A stretch of DNA of 64,000 nt. Origin: Stenotrophomonas sp. UBA2629. GTDB lineage: Bacteria > Pseudomonadota > Gammaproteobacteria > Xanthomonadales > Xanthomonadaceae. The stretch is from assembly GCA_002359895.1 (NCBI GenBank), contig DEOB01000010.1, positions 994,125 through 1,058,124 on the forward strand. The letters are read 5' to 3'. A program made the translations under genes and the position numbers. Shown one piece after another: positions 50,244 through 58,320 of the stretch. The notes under the pieces were generated by a model. It did not search any database. It saw only the letters and a program-made list of their open reading frames with translations, and was not told the origin of the DNA. Position 1 is the first letter of the stretch. Each line of letters starts with the position of its first letter.

Positions 50244-50678
50244 ATGACTGAAGAAACTTTCCGTATGAGCAGCCATCGCCCGTACCTGCTGCGGGCGTTG
50301 GTGGAGTGGATCAACGACAACGGCATGACACCGCACCTGATGGTGGATGCCGGTGTGCCGGGCGTGCATGTGCCGCCCACAGCGGTCAAGGAAGAGCGCG
50401 TTGTACTGAACATTGCCGAGCGTGCGGTCATGCACCTGCATATCGACAATGATGCGGTGAGTTTCACGGCACGTTTTTCCGGCACCAGCTTTCCGGTACA
50501 TGTGCCGATTGCAGGCGTGTTGGCGGTATACGCGCGTGAGACCGGGCAGGGCATGGCGCTGCCGGACGATATCCCGGGTGCCGAGCTGGCGCCGGATGAC
50601 GATCTGCCGCCCTCCACGCCGCCGCCGGATGCGCCACCGCCGGCCAGCAAGCGCCCGCATCTGCGCGTGGTCAAGTAA
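50244..50678 (+). CDS. sspB: ClpXP adaptor SspB
   Basis: A 144-residue adaptor. The N-terminal fold (SSHRPYLLRALVEWINDNGMTPHLMVDA in pieces) binds ssrA-tagged peptides. A flexible acidic and proline-rich tail follows and ends in RPHLRVVK, the ClpX-binding motif. It delivers tagged, stalled-translation products to ClpXP. The start is uncertain: ATG 50244 or ATG 50265, the latter beginning at the conserved MSSHRPY with a GAAGAAA ribosome-site-like stretch. A strong terminator follows. Confidence 0.92.
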   Translation: MTEETFRMSSHRPYLLRALVEWINDNGMTPHLMVDAGVPGVHVPPTAVKEERVVLNIAERAVMHLHIDNDAVSFTARFSGTSFPVHVPIAGVLAVYARETGQGMALPDDIPGAELAPDDDLPPSTPPPDAPPPASKRPHLRVVK

Positions 50679-50689
50679 TTCATTCATCA

Positions 50690-50713
50690 CCGCCACCGAA
50701 AGGTGGCGGTTTT
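50690..50713 (+). terminator. Rho-independent terminator of sspB
   Basis: An 8-bp stem CCGCCACC/GGTGGCGG with a stable GAAA tetraloop and a TTTT tail, 11 bases after the sspB stop. It should end the sspA-sspB transcript. Confidence 0.85.
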
Positions 50714-50889
50714 CGTTGAGACGAACGAGTGCGCTGAAGTTGCGCAATGCGCTGATTCCGCAATGGCATTGATGTCGCAGTTGCAGCGATCAACGGACTA
50801 TTGGCAATAGCAAACCAGCCAGTTGCACCACACGTGCGGCGAGCAGCGTCTTGCTGCGGCTCAGCAGCCTGGACCGGCGACCGGCATCG

Positions 50890-51240
50890 TTAAATGTCCT
50901 CAGCTTCTTCCGTGCTTTGACGCAACCGGCCGATCTGCGCGGCCGAAGGGCCGGTGAAGGAAATCAGCTGGCCGCCGCGCAGCACAAGGCGCCCGGTATG
51001 GCGGTCAACCCCGTCGTAGGAATAGTCGAAACGGAAGCTGCGCTCGAAACCCAGCCAGCCATTGGGCAAGCGGCACAGGCGCAGGCCGGTGGCATGCACG
51101 CTCTGGTCCAGCCATTGCACGTCGGCCGCGCGGCAGGCATTGCGGCCAAGTTCGGTGGCGCGGTCAGCGGCAGCGCGGGAGCGATCCCATAGCGCGAAAC
51201 CAATCGCGCCGACGATCATCAGAATAAGCAGAGTAGGCAT
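50890..51240 (-). CDS. DUF3301 protein
   Basis: A 116-residue protein with one N-terminal membrane helix (TLLILMIVGAIGFALW) and a small cytoplasmic or periplasmic domain. The pieces CRAADVQWLDQSV and GLRLCRLPNGWLGFERSFRFDYS match DUF3301, a family of unknown function in gammaproteobacteria. It stands alone between sspB and the DUF2272 gene; the 210 bases downstream of its stop hold only the sspB terminator and no gene. Confidence 0.75.
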   Translation of the reverse strand: MPTLLILMIVGAIGFALWDRSRAAADRATELGRNACRAADVQWLDQSVHATGLRLCRLPNGWLGFERSFRFDYSYDGVDRHTGRLVLRGGQLISFTGPSAAQIGRLRQSTEEAEDI

Positions 51241-51353
51241 GGCGACACTTTAGGGCATCGCATGGTGTCGCGCGCAGAACAATGCTGGTTGCGTAAAGGC
51301 ACAATGCCGCGCGCTGACCTCAACGCGCGTTGTCGGTCTGGCGGGCCTTGGTC

Positions 51354-52331
51354 TCAGTGCGTGGGCGGCGCTGGCTCGTCGGGTGCGGGCACGGCTGGTG
51401 CGCCTTCTGTTGGATTCACAGAATCCTGCGCCGGGGTTGGCGCGATGGCGGTGAGTTTCAGCAACGCAGCCCAATCCTGCCGGTTGAGGTTGCACTCTTC
51501 CTCGTGGCCCGGTGAGCAGCCCTGTTCGGTAATCGATGTGGCTTGGGCGCTGGCTTTGGGCAGTTCCAGCAGGCCGGTGCGGTCGAGCGTCAGCTTGCGC
51601 ATCACCACCGAGTTGGCGACGTTGCCGCCAACCAGATACAGCGTGCGGTCGCCGCCGACGTTGGCGCCGATGACCACCTCACAATGTGATTTCCAGTTGC
51701 CGGCGCGTCCGCTGCCCAGCGCTTCGATCAGGCCTGCATGGTTGAGCGTGCTGCTGCGGTTGCGCAGGAAGCACAGCATGTCGCCCGGCGCGGGTTTTTC
51801 GGCAGCGGGATCGGCCAGCCGGTACGGTGTGCCATTGACGCCGCCCTGGTAGGCCGCACGGATGTAGTCGATATGGCGTGGCGAGCGATTGAAGGCGGGC
51901 ACGCTGGCGCGGGTCATCACCCAGGAGATGAAAGCTGCTGACCAAGGGTTGTCGATCAGGAACGCGCGGCAATCGGTGTCGGTGAAGCGATTGCCTGCCG
52001 GCTGCATGCAACTGGTCGCGCCGGGGATGGCGCCCATTGCCGACAACGTAGCGCTTTCGCGCCAGTAGCCGGCGACGCGCTGCCAGGCAATCAGGCCGTT
52101 GTCGGCCAGGTGCTCGGATTCGGCCTCGGTGACGCCAAGGCTGGCAATGCGGCCGTCGCGGTCGATGAAGGGGCGGTACCACAGGCGGTGCTCATCACAG
52201 GCGGCACGGACGATGGCTTTGGCGGTGTCGCTGACACCGTAACGGGCGGGGATGTCGCAGGCTTCAACTGCTGCGGAGGAAAACGCGGGGGCCAACAGGG
52301 CAAGGCCGCACAGCAGGGATCGGTATGCCAC
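51354..52331 (-). CDS. DUF2272 exported protein
   Basis: A 325-residue protein from a GTG at 52331, with a signal peptide (SLLCGLALLAPAFSSAAVEA in part). The core has the DUF2272 marks NPWSAAFISWVM and KPAPGDMLCFLR, a fold related to NlpC/P60 cysteine peptidases, though here the usual cysteine position is not obvious. About 50 residues at the C-terminus are proline/alanine rich. It is probably periplasmic and may act on the envelope. It is followed on the minus strand by DUF3301; nadC lies upstream, also on the minus strand. Confidence 0.72.
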   Translation of the reverse strand: MAYRSLLCGLALLAPAFSSAAVEACDIPARYGVSDTAKAIVRAACDEHRLWYRPFIDRDGRIASLGVTEAESEHLADNGLIAWQRVAGYWRESATLSAMGAIPGATSCMQPAGNRFTDTDCRAFLIDNPWSAAFISWVMTRASVPAFNRSPRHIDYIRAAYQGGVNGTPYRLADPAAEKPAPGDMLCFLRNRSSTLNHAGLIEALGSGRAGNWKSHCEVVIGANVGGDRTLYLVGGNVANSVVMRKLTLDRTGLLELPKASAQATSITEQGCSPGHEEECNLNRQDWAALLKLTAIAPTPAQDSVNPTEGAPAVPAPDEPAPPTH

Positions 52332-52425
52332 ATCTGACTCCGCAGGGTGTAGGGGAAGTGTCGCAGTTGATGCCGTGTTGATGCTGTGAGCGCCGCTGCC
52401 TGTCGCAAGGCCGTCAGCGTGAAGC

Positions 52426-53283
52426 TCAGCCCGGCGGCGGGCCGAGCTTCAGCGACAGATCGATGGCTTGCACGTGCTTGGTCAGGCCGCCGATCGAAAT
52501 GCAGTCCACGCCGTCTTCCGCGATGGCGCGCAGGCTGGTTAGATCAACGCTGCCCGACACTTCCAGCGGGATACGGCCGGCAGCAATGCGTACGGCATCG
52601 CGGCGCATGGCAGCGCTGAAGTCATCGATCAGGATGCGTTCGCAACCGGCGGCGAGGGCTTCTTCCAGTTGCGAAAGGTCTTCCACTTCCACCACCAACG
52701 GCAGATGCGGCTGCTGGGCGCGGGCAGCCTGCACGGCAGCGGTGAGGGAACCCGCGGCGCGGATGTGGTTTTCCTTGAGCATCACTGTATCGAACAGGCC
52801 GATGCGGTGGTTGTCGCCGCCGCCGCAGCGCACCGCGTACTTCTGCGCCAGACGCAGGCCGGGCAGGGTTTTGCGGGTGTCCAGAATTCTTGCCTTGGTG
52901 CCGGCCACGGCCGCGACATGGCGGGCGGTGACGGTGGCGGTGCCAGACAGCGTCTGCAGGAAATTGAGCGAGGTGCGCTCGGCGCTGACCAGGCTGCGGC
53001 TGCGGCCTTGCAGCGTGGCCAGCACGGTGCCGGCGGTGACGTGGTCGCCTTCCAGCACCCGCCAATGGATCTGCACAGCGGGGTCGAGCGCGCGGTGGGT
53101 GGCGTCAAACCAAGGCCGGCCGGCGATGACCGCATCCTGCTTGCACAGCAGATAGGCGACATCCGCGCTGTCGGGCAGCAGGGCGGCGGTAACGTCACCA
53201 CTGCCGATGTCCTCGGCCAAGGCGCGGGCGACATCGGCGTCAATCTGTTCCTGGGGCGGGGCAAGCGGCGGATGCGGCAGCAT
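52426..53283 (-). CDS. nadC: Nicotinate-nucleotide pyrophosphorylase NadC
   Basis: A 285-residue quinolinate phosphoribosyltransferase. ALAEDIGSGDVT, NFLQTLSGTAT, DTRKTLPGLRLAQKYAVRCGGGDNHR (in part) and LKENHI are the conserved active-site blocks, and EVEDLSQLEEAL plus DDFSAA follow. It converts quinolinate and PRPP to nicotinate mononucleotide in NAD synthesis. Its ATG overlaps the TAA of the trm112-like gene by one base. Confidence 0.95.
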   Translation of the reverse strand: MLPHPPLAPPQEQIDADVARALAEDIGSGDVTAALLPDSADVAYLLCKQDAVIAGRPWFDATHRALDPAVQIHWRVLEGDHVTAGTVLATLQGRSRSLVSAERTSLNFLQTLSGTATVTARHVAAVAGTKARILDTRKTLPGLRLAQKYAVRCGGGDNHRIGLFDTVMLKENHIRAAGSLTAAVQAARAQQPHLPLVVEVEDLSQLEEALAAGCERILIDDFSAAMRRDAVRIAAGRIPLEVSGSVDLTSLRAIAEDGVDCISIGGLTKHVQAIDLSLKLGPPPG

Positions 53284-53552
53284 TATTTACCCGGGAAGTC
53301 GGTGATCTGGGTGGTGTCGATGGCTTCGTCGGCCAGCAGTACCGGGATGCCGTCTTCGACGCGGAACACCTGTTTGCGGTCGCGGGTGACCAAGGCTTCG
53401 CGCAGGGATTCAGTCTGTGCGCTGCCATCGGCGCGGTTGACGCCGCCTGCGGAGATGGCGCGGTTCAGGGCTTCCAGGCCAGCGCTGTCCAGCTGGGCCA
53501 ATGGCTGGCGGGAGTCCGGGGAGACAAGCAGGTCGAGGAGTTTGCGGTCCAT
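53283..53552 (-). CDS. Trm112-family small protein
   Basis: An 89-residue protein of the Trm112/YcaR family: MDRKLLDLLVSPDSRQPL, a middle segment LREALVTRDRKQVFRVEDGIPVLL and a DEAID ending. The zinc-knuckle CPxC of the family is replaced by SPDS, so no metal site is formed. Eukaryotic and archaeal Trm112 activates methyltransferases; bacterial roles are unclear. It is coupled to nadC and faces purE divergently. Confidence 0.8.
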   Translation of the reverse strand: MDRKLLDLLVSPDSRQPLAQLDSAGLEALNRAISAGGVNRADGSAQTESLREALVTRDRKQVFRVEDGIPVLLADEAIDTTQITDFPGK

Positions 53553-53611
53553 CAGGTCGTGGTCTTGCGGGGAAGACGGCTAGAATACGTCTTTGCAGCA
53601 GGTGACGGCCA

Positions 53612-54115
53612 ATGACCCTCAACTCCTCCGTGCCGCTTGTCGGCATTGTCATGGGTTCCCGCTCTGATTGGGAAACCATGCAGCACGCTGCCCAGAAGCT
53701 TGATGCGCTGGGTGTTCCGTATGAAGTGAAGGTGGTTTCGGCGCATCGCACGCCGGACGTGCTGTTCACTTACGCCGAGCAGGCGGGCCCGCGTGGTCTG
53801 CGCGCGATCATCGCCGGTGCCGGTGGCGCCGCTCACCTGCCGGGCATGATTGCCGCCAAGACCGCCGTGCCGGTGCTGGGCGTGCCGGTGCAGTCCAAGG
53901 CGCTGAACGGTATGGATTCGCTGTTGTCCATCGTGCAGATGCCGGCGGGCATTCCGGTGGCCACGTTCGCCATCGGCAATGCCGGTGCAGCCAACGCCGC
54001 TTTGTTTGCCGCCGCGCTGCTTGCGCCGGAACAACCGGCCATCGGTCAGGCGCTTGACGCGTTCCGCACGCGGCAGACCGATGATGTGATGGCTGCGGAC
54101 GACCCGCGCCAATGA
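53612..54115 (+). CDS. purE: N5-CAIR mutase PurE
   Basis: A 167-residue class I PurE. The substrate loop VGIVMGSRSDWETM, the SAHRTPD segment and AGAGGAAHLPGMIAAKT (with the catalytic histidine in AHLPG) are intact. It converts N5-carboxyaminoimidazole ribonucleotide to CAIR in purine synthesis. A TAGAAT -10 element lies at 53581-53586. Its stop overlaps the purK start. Confidence 0.95.
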   Translation: MTLNSSVPLVGIVMGSRSDWETMQHAAQKLDALGVPYEVKVVSAHRTPDVLFTYAEQAGPRGLRAIIAGAGGAAHLPGMIAAKTAVPVLGVPVQSKALNGMDSLLSIVQMPAGIPVATFAIGNAGAANAALFAAALLAPEQPAIGQALDAFRTRQTDDVMAADDPRQ

Positions 54116-55254
54116 TCACGGTAGGCATCTTGGGCGGCGGTCAGCTGGCCCGCATGATGGCATTGGCGGGTGCCCCGCTGGGCCTGCGTTTTGTGGTGTT
54201 CGACCCGGCCGCCGATGCGTGCGCCGGGCAGGTGGCGCCGCTGCAGGTTGGCGCCTTCGATGACACCGCAGCGCTGGCCGAGTTTGCCGCCAAGGTGGAT
54301 GTGGTCACCTTTGATTTCGAGAACGTGCCGGCCGCAAGCGCGCGCTGGCTGGCCGAGCGCAAGCCGGTGTTCCCGAACCCGGCCGCCCTGGCCGTGGCGC
54401 AGGATCGCCTGAGTGAGAAGACCCTGTTCCAGGAGCTGGGTATTGCATTGCCGCCCTTTGCCGACATCACCAGCCGTGATGTGCTGGCAGCAAAAGTGGC
54501 CGAGTTCGGCATGCCGTGCATTCTCAAAACCCGCCGCCTGGGTTACGACGGCAAGGGCCAGTTCCGTATCCGCAGCGAAGCGGATATCGACACGGCTTGG
54601 CAAACGCTGGGTGCGCAGGTCGAGAAGACCGGTTTGATCCTTGAAGGCTTTGTGGCATTTGATCGCGAGATCAGTGTGGTTGCCGTGCGTGGCCGCGATG
54701 GCGAGTTCCGCGCATGGCCGCTGACGGGTAACTGGCATGTGGACGGTGTGTTGTCGGCCAGTCTTGCACCGGCAACGGCGTCACCCGCACAGCATGAAAC
54801 CGCTGTTGCTTACGCCCGTCGTGTGGCCGAGCGGCTGGATTATGTGGGTGTGTTCGCGCTTGAGCTGTTCTGCCGTGGCGATGAACTGCTCGCCAATGAA
54901 ATGGCACCGCGTGTGCACAACTCTGGCCACTGGACCAGCGACGGCGCCGAAACCTCGCAGTTTGAGAACCATCTGCGTGCGGTACTCGGCCTGCCGTTGG
55001 GTGACACCCGCATGTTGGGCCACGCCTGCATGTTGAACTGGCTCGGGCGCATGCCCGATGCGGGCCCGGTGTTGAGCGAGGCGGCAGGTCATTGGCATGA
55101 CTACGGCAAGCAGCCGCGAGACGGTCGCAAGGTCGGCCACGCCAACCTGCGCGATGACTCCGCGTCCGCATTGGCGGATGCATTGGAGCGCGTAGGCGCT
55201 GCGTTGAGCGTGCAAGCCCAGGTCGCGCCCGTGCTGCAGACACTGCGTCGCTGA
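54112..55254 (+). CDS. purK: N5-CAIR synthetase PurK
   Basis: A 380-residue ATP-grasp enzyme. The start TVGILGGGQLARMM is the PurK signature, then FDFENVPA, the ATP-binding LKTRRLGYDGKGQF and the metal-binding ELFCRGDELLANEMAPRVHNSGHWT (in part). It carboxylates AIR with bicarbonate and ATP and hands the product to PurE. Overlap with purE is four bases. No promoter is visible between the two. Confidence 0.95.
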   Translation: MITVGILGGGQLARMMALAGAPLGLRFVVFDPAADACAGQVAPLQVGAFDDTAALAEFAAKVDVVTFDFENVPAASARWLAERKPVFPNPAALAVAQDRLSEKTLFQELGIALPPFADITSRDVLAAKVAEFGMPCILKTRRLGYDGKGQFRIRSEADIDTAWQTLGAQVEKTGLILEGFVAFDREISVVAVRGRDGEFRAWPLTGNWHVDGVLSASLAPATASPAQHETAVAYARRVAERLDYVGVFALELFCRGDELLANEMAPRVHNSGHWTSDGAETSQFENHLRAVLGLPLGDTRMLGHACMLNWLGRMPDAGPVLSEAAGHWHDYGKQPRDGRKVGHANLRDDSASALADALERVGAALSVQAQVAPVLQTLRR

Positions 55255-55292
55255 GGCGCAGTCGTTACACGGCCATAAGATTCCCAGGCGTA

Positions 55293-55320
55293 ACGTCTCC
55301 GGTACATCAACCGGAGACGT
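55293..55320 (+). promoter_or_regulatory. Hairpin occluding the ribosome site of the AhpD-like gene
   Basis: A perfect 11-bp inverted repeat ACGTCTCCGGT / ACCGGAGACGT with a six-base loop ends three bases before the ATG at 55324. The GGAGA Shine-Dalgarno (55313-55317) is inside the right arm, so in RNA it would be paired. As DNA it could equally be an operator. Confidence 0.6.
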
Positions 55321-55323
55321 CTC

Positions 55324-55659
55324 ATGTTGGATTGGAATGACTATCGCCGTGAGCTGAAAGGCCGTATTGGCGAGCTCGGCAAGCTGTCACCCGACACGCT
55401 CAAGGGCTATCTCACGCTCAGCGGCGCCGGTGCGCAGACCGCGCACCTGGATGGCAAAACCCGCGAGCTGATCGCGCTGGCGGTAGCGGTAACCACGCGT
55501 TGCGATGGCTGCATCACCACGCATGTGGATGCTGCTCTCAAGCAAGGCGCAAGCCGCGAGGAAATTGCTGAAGCGCTGGGAGTTGCGGTCGCACTCAATG
55601 CCGGTGCGGCAATGGTGTATTCGGCGCGCGTGTTGGATGCGGTGGCCGCGCACGATTGA
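55324..55659 (+). CDS. Carboxymuconolactone-decarboxylase/AhpD-like protein
   Basis: A 111-residue CMD-fold protein. The AhpD-type redox motif is CDGCITTH (Cys60, Cys63, His67), preceded by LDGKTRELIALAVAV and followed by GASREEIAEALGVAVALNAGAAMVYS, the typical helix pair (in part). It probably has peroxidase or related redox activity. A hairpin that hides the ribosome site precedes the start. It faces sodB, another oxidative-stress gene, and follows purK by about 70 bases. Confidence 0.85.
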   Translation: MLDWNDYRRELKGRIGELGKLSPDTLKGYLTLSGAGAQTAHLDGKTRELIALAVAVTTRCDGCITTHVDAALKQGASREEIAEALGVAVALNAGAAMVYSARVLDAVAAHD

Positions 55660-55720
55660 GGTGCATTCGCAATGCGCGGGCAGCCCGGGCAGGCGCGACT
55701 CACCCGGGCGGCAGGTTGTG

Positions 55721-55752
55721 CGCGTCAATGCATGCGTGGTCGCATTGATGCG
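55721..55752. terminator. Hairpin between the AhpD-like gene and sodB
   Basis: An 11-bp stem with one mismatch (CGCGTCAATGC against GCATTGATGCG) and a ten-base loop lies in the convergent gap, just before the sodB stop at 55756. No T-run is present. Confidence 0.4.
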
Positions 55753-55755
55753 GTG

Positions 55756-56334
55756 TCAGTGCAGCTGCGCGCTGACGAAATCCCAGTTCACCAGTTTCCA
55801 GAACGCCTGCAGATAGCGCGCACGCTCATTCTGATAGTCGCTGTAATACGCGTGCTCCCACACATCGCAAACCAGCAGCGGCGTGCTGTCGCCGGTGAGC
55901 GGTGTATTGGCGTTGCGGGTAGTGGTGATGGCCAGCTTTCCATCGGGGTGCTGAATCAGCCACGCCCAACCGGAGCCAAACACGGCCATTGCGGCGCGAT
56001 TGAATTCGTCGCGCAGCTTCTGCACGTCGCCAAATTGCAGGTTGATGCGCTCGGCCAGGGCGCCGTGTGGATCATCGCCCGCGCGCGGATGCAGGCATTG
56101 CCAGAAGAAGGCGTGGTTCCAGGCTTGCGCGGCGGCTTCAAACAGGCTGCCTTGGCTGCTGCGGACAATGTCCTCCAGCGGTAGCTCATCCATCTCGGTG
56201 CCGGCGATGCGCGCGTTCACCGCATCCACATAGGCGCGGTGGTGGCGGCCATGGTGCAGATCGAGCGTTTCGGCGGAAATGTGCGGTTGCAGCGCGGTGC
56301 GGGAGTAGGGCAGTTCAGGCAGTTCTACGGGCAT
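55756..56334 (-). CDS. sodB: Iron superoxide dismutase
   Basis: A 192-residue superoxide dismutase. Metal ligands are in LHHGRHH, AAQAWNHAFFW, DVWEHAYY and its aspartate. The AAQxWNHxFxW block and GSGWAWLIQHPDGKL fit the iron-type enzyme. It removes superoxide in the cytoplasm. The start ATG at 56334 is 118 bases from the divergent grxD start, so the two may share a control region. No Fur box was noticed there. Confidence 0.92.
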   Translation of the reverse strand: MPVELPELPYSRTALQPHISAETLDLHHGRHHRAYVDAVNARIAGTEMDELPLEDIVRSSQGSLFEAAAQAWNHAFFWQCLHPRAGDDPHGALAERINLQFGDVQKLRDEFNRAAMAVFGSGWAWLIQHPDGKLAITTTRNANTPLTGDSTPLLVCDVWEHAYYSDYQNERARYLQAFWKLVNWDFVSAQLH

Positions 56335-56452
56335 TGTGCATTTCTTTTCGGGGCGAAGGCGCCGGGAGTGGGCCCGCTCGGCTTACAATTGGCGGCCACG
56401 GAAAGTCTATCCGACCAGGACGGGCCGTTCTTTCGCAGCAGGGAGAATTCGA

Positions 56453-56773
56453 ATGCCGGTGATGGAGCAAATCCAGGCTGAGGTGGAACAACACCCCCTC
56501 GTCCTGTTCATGAAGGGTACGCCTCAGTACCCGATGTGTGGCTATTCCAGTCGTGCGGTGCAGGCCTTGTTGGCCGCCGGTGCGATCAATCTGCGCACGA
56601 TCAACGTGCTGGAATTCCCCGAAATACGCGCCAATCTGCCGCGTTATTCCAACCTGCCGTCCTACCCGCAGTTCTATATGCATGGGGAGTTGATTGGCGG
56701 TTGCGACATTATTCTGGAGCTGCTCGAGTCCGGTGAGCTAAAGCGTATCGTTGCCGAGGCCGGGCAGGCGTGA
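56453..56773 (+). CDS. grxD: Monothiol glutaredoxin Grx4
   Basis: A 106-residue CGFS-class glutaredoxin. The active site is MCGYS, a Tyr variant of CGFS, with LVLFMKGTPQYP before it and NLPSYPQFYMHGELIGGCDIILEL after it (in part). It carries and delivers 2Fe-2S clusters. A TACAAT -10 element is at 56384-56389. The ATG at 56453 is the family start; the open frame upstream is spurious. Its TGA overlaps the GTG of the SDR gene. Confidence 0.93.
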   Translation: MPVMEQIQAEVEQHPLVLFMKGTPQYPMCGYSSRAVQALLAAGAINLRTINVLEFPEIRANLPRYSNLPSYPQFYMHGELIGGCDIILELLESGELKRIVAEAGQA

Positions 56774-57513
56774 GTGCGCAGCCACGGAGTGCCGGGATGC
56801 CGGAACTGGGTGGCAGGGTGGTGTTGGTGGCGGGCGCGGCAGGGGGGTTGGGGGCTGCGGCCGCCAATGCCTGCGCGGCGGCCGGCGCCACGGTGGTATT
56901 GCTGGGGCGCAAGGTCGCCAAGCTCAATCGGGTTTATGACAGTGCCGCCAAACTCGGGCCCGAGCCGCTGTTGTACCCGCTGGATCTGGAAGGCGCAGGT
57001 CCCGACGACTATGCCGCACTGGCCGAGCGGCTGGAATCTGAGTTGGGCCGGTTGGACGGGCTGCTGCATTGCGCGGCCAATTTTCCGGGCCTGACGCCGT
57101 TTGCCCTCGGTGACCCGGCTGCGTTTGCCCGCGCCATTCATGTGAATCTGACCGCCCGTGCCTGGCTTACCCAGGCCTGCCTGCCGTTGTTGAAGCAGCG
57201 CGAGGATGCGGCGGTGGTGTTCGCGCTGGACGATCCGCAGCGGGTTGGCCAAGCCTATTGGGGCGGTTACGGGGTGGCCCAGTATGGATTGCGGGGGTTG
57301 CTGGATTCCCTGCATCACGAGCTGGGCAATAGCCCGGTGCGGGTCAGCGGCCTTCAGCCCGGGCCAATGCGCACCGGCTTGCGTGCCCGTGCATTCACGC
57401 ATGAGGAAGATATCGCAGCGGTTGACCCGGCCAGCTACGCCGGGGCCTGCGTGCAGCTGCTGGCCGCCGGCGGGGTGGCGTGGCGTGGCAAGGTGTTGGA
57501 ACTGCCGGCATGA
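56770..57513 (+). CDS. SDR-fold protein (YciK-like) with altered active site
   Basis: A 247-residue Rossmann-fold short-chain dehydrogenase/reductase, nearest to YciK. The nucleotide site VAGAAGGLG is normal and LHCAANFPG gives the NAG-like motif. The catalytic tetrad is not: Tyr167 is kept in YGVAQ, but the lysine is Gln171 and the usual serine position reads Asp154. Enzymatic activity is therefore doubtful. It starts at a GTG that overlaps the grxD stop, and its stop overlaps the MarC-gene ATG, so the three are coupled. An ATG at 56797 is an alternative. Confidence 0.8.
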   Translation: MSAQPRSAGMPELGGRVVLVAGAAGGLGAAAANACAAAGATVVLLGRKVAKLNRVYDSAAKLGPEPLLYPLDLEGAGPDDYAALAERLESELGRLDGLLHCAANFPGLTPFALGDPAAFARAIHVNLTARAWLTQACLPLLKQREDAAVVFALDDPQRVGQAYWGGYGVAQYGLRGLLDSLHHELGNSPVRVSGLQPGPMRTGLRARAFTHEEDIAAVDPASYAGACVQLLAAGGVAWRGKVLELPA

Positions 57514-58103
57514 CCGTGCTCTCAGCGGCCTTGATGCTGTTCCTGATCCTGGACCCGCTGGGCAACATCCCCGTTTTTCTGAGCCTGCTCAAACCGCTGA
57601 CGCTCAAGCGGCAGCGGGTGGTGTTGATCCGCGAGCTGCTGATTGCCCTGGCCGTGTTGATGGCCTTTCTGTGGGGTGGGCGCTACGCCCTGAAAATGAT
57701 GCACCTGCGGCAGGAGTCGGTGGCCATTGCCGGCGGCATCGTCCTGTTCCTGATCGGTATCCGTATGATTTTCCCCCGGCCGGAGGGGCTGATGGGGGCC
57801 GTGCCCGACGGTGAGCCATTCATCGTGCCGATGGCGATCCCACTGGTGGCCGGGCCTTCGGGCATGGCCGCTGTCATGCTGATGGGGAGCAACGAGCCGC
57901 ATCGGCTGGCTGATTGGAGCTTGGCGCTGCTGCTGGCATGGGGTGCCACGGCGGCGATCCTGATGTCGGCACCCCTGCTTTACAAGCTGCTGGGCTCGCG
58001 CGCCTTGATCGCGCTGGAGCGGCTGATGGGCATGCTGCTTGTGGCAATTTCGGTGCAGATGCTGTTGGACGGGGTGGCCGCCTACATGACGTCAATTAAT
58101 TGA
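57510..58103 (+). CDS. MarC-family membrane protein
   Basis: A 197-residue protein with six helices. The first carries LFLILDPLGNIPVFLSLL, the MarC/YhgN signature, and FIVPMAIPLVAGPSGMAAVM is the second conserved block. The family was once linked to antibiotic resistance but its role is unknown. The start overlaps the SDR gene by four bases. It is followed by the 217-base control region of the large receptor. Confidence 0.85.
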   Translation: MTVLSAALMLFLILDPLGNIPVFLSLLKPLTLKRQRVVLIRELLIALAVLMAFLWGGRYALKMMHLRQESVAIAGGIVLFLIGIRMIFPRPEGLMGAVPDGEPFIVPMAIPLVAGPSGMAAVMLMGSNEPHRLADWSLALLLAWGATAAILMSAPLLYKLLGSRALIALERLMGMLLVAISVQMLLDGVAAYMTSIN

Positions 58104-58181
58104 CGGATTGATTTGGCGACTTTTGTCTTGTCGCAATGCAGCACGACTGTCTTATTCCAGTCATAAACAGTCATTACCGTG

Positions 58182-58198
58182 TTAACCTTATCTTAACC
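58182..58198 (+). promoter_or_regulatory. TTAACC direct repeat upstream of the Oar-type receptor
   Basis: Two TTAACC hexamers at 58182-58187 and 58193-58198 repeat with an 11-base period, one helix turn, in an AT-rich part of the 217-base gap before the receptor gene. This could be a tandem activator site. A GACTG/CAGTC hairpin lies just upstream around 58145-58160. Confidence 0.25.
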
Positions 58199-58320
58199 GT
58201 TGCGGCTGTAACCGCCCGGTAAGGGACCCCCAGATTCAAGCCGATCAGGCGCCCGGTTGACCCCGGGGCTGATGGATCGCGTTTTTTCTCAATCGCCACT
58301 CGTTTCGAGGCTACCGACCA

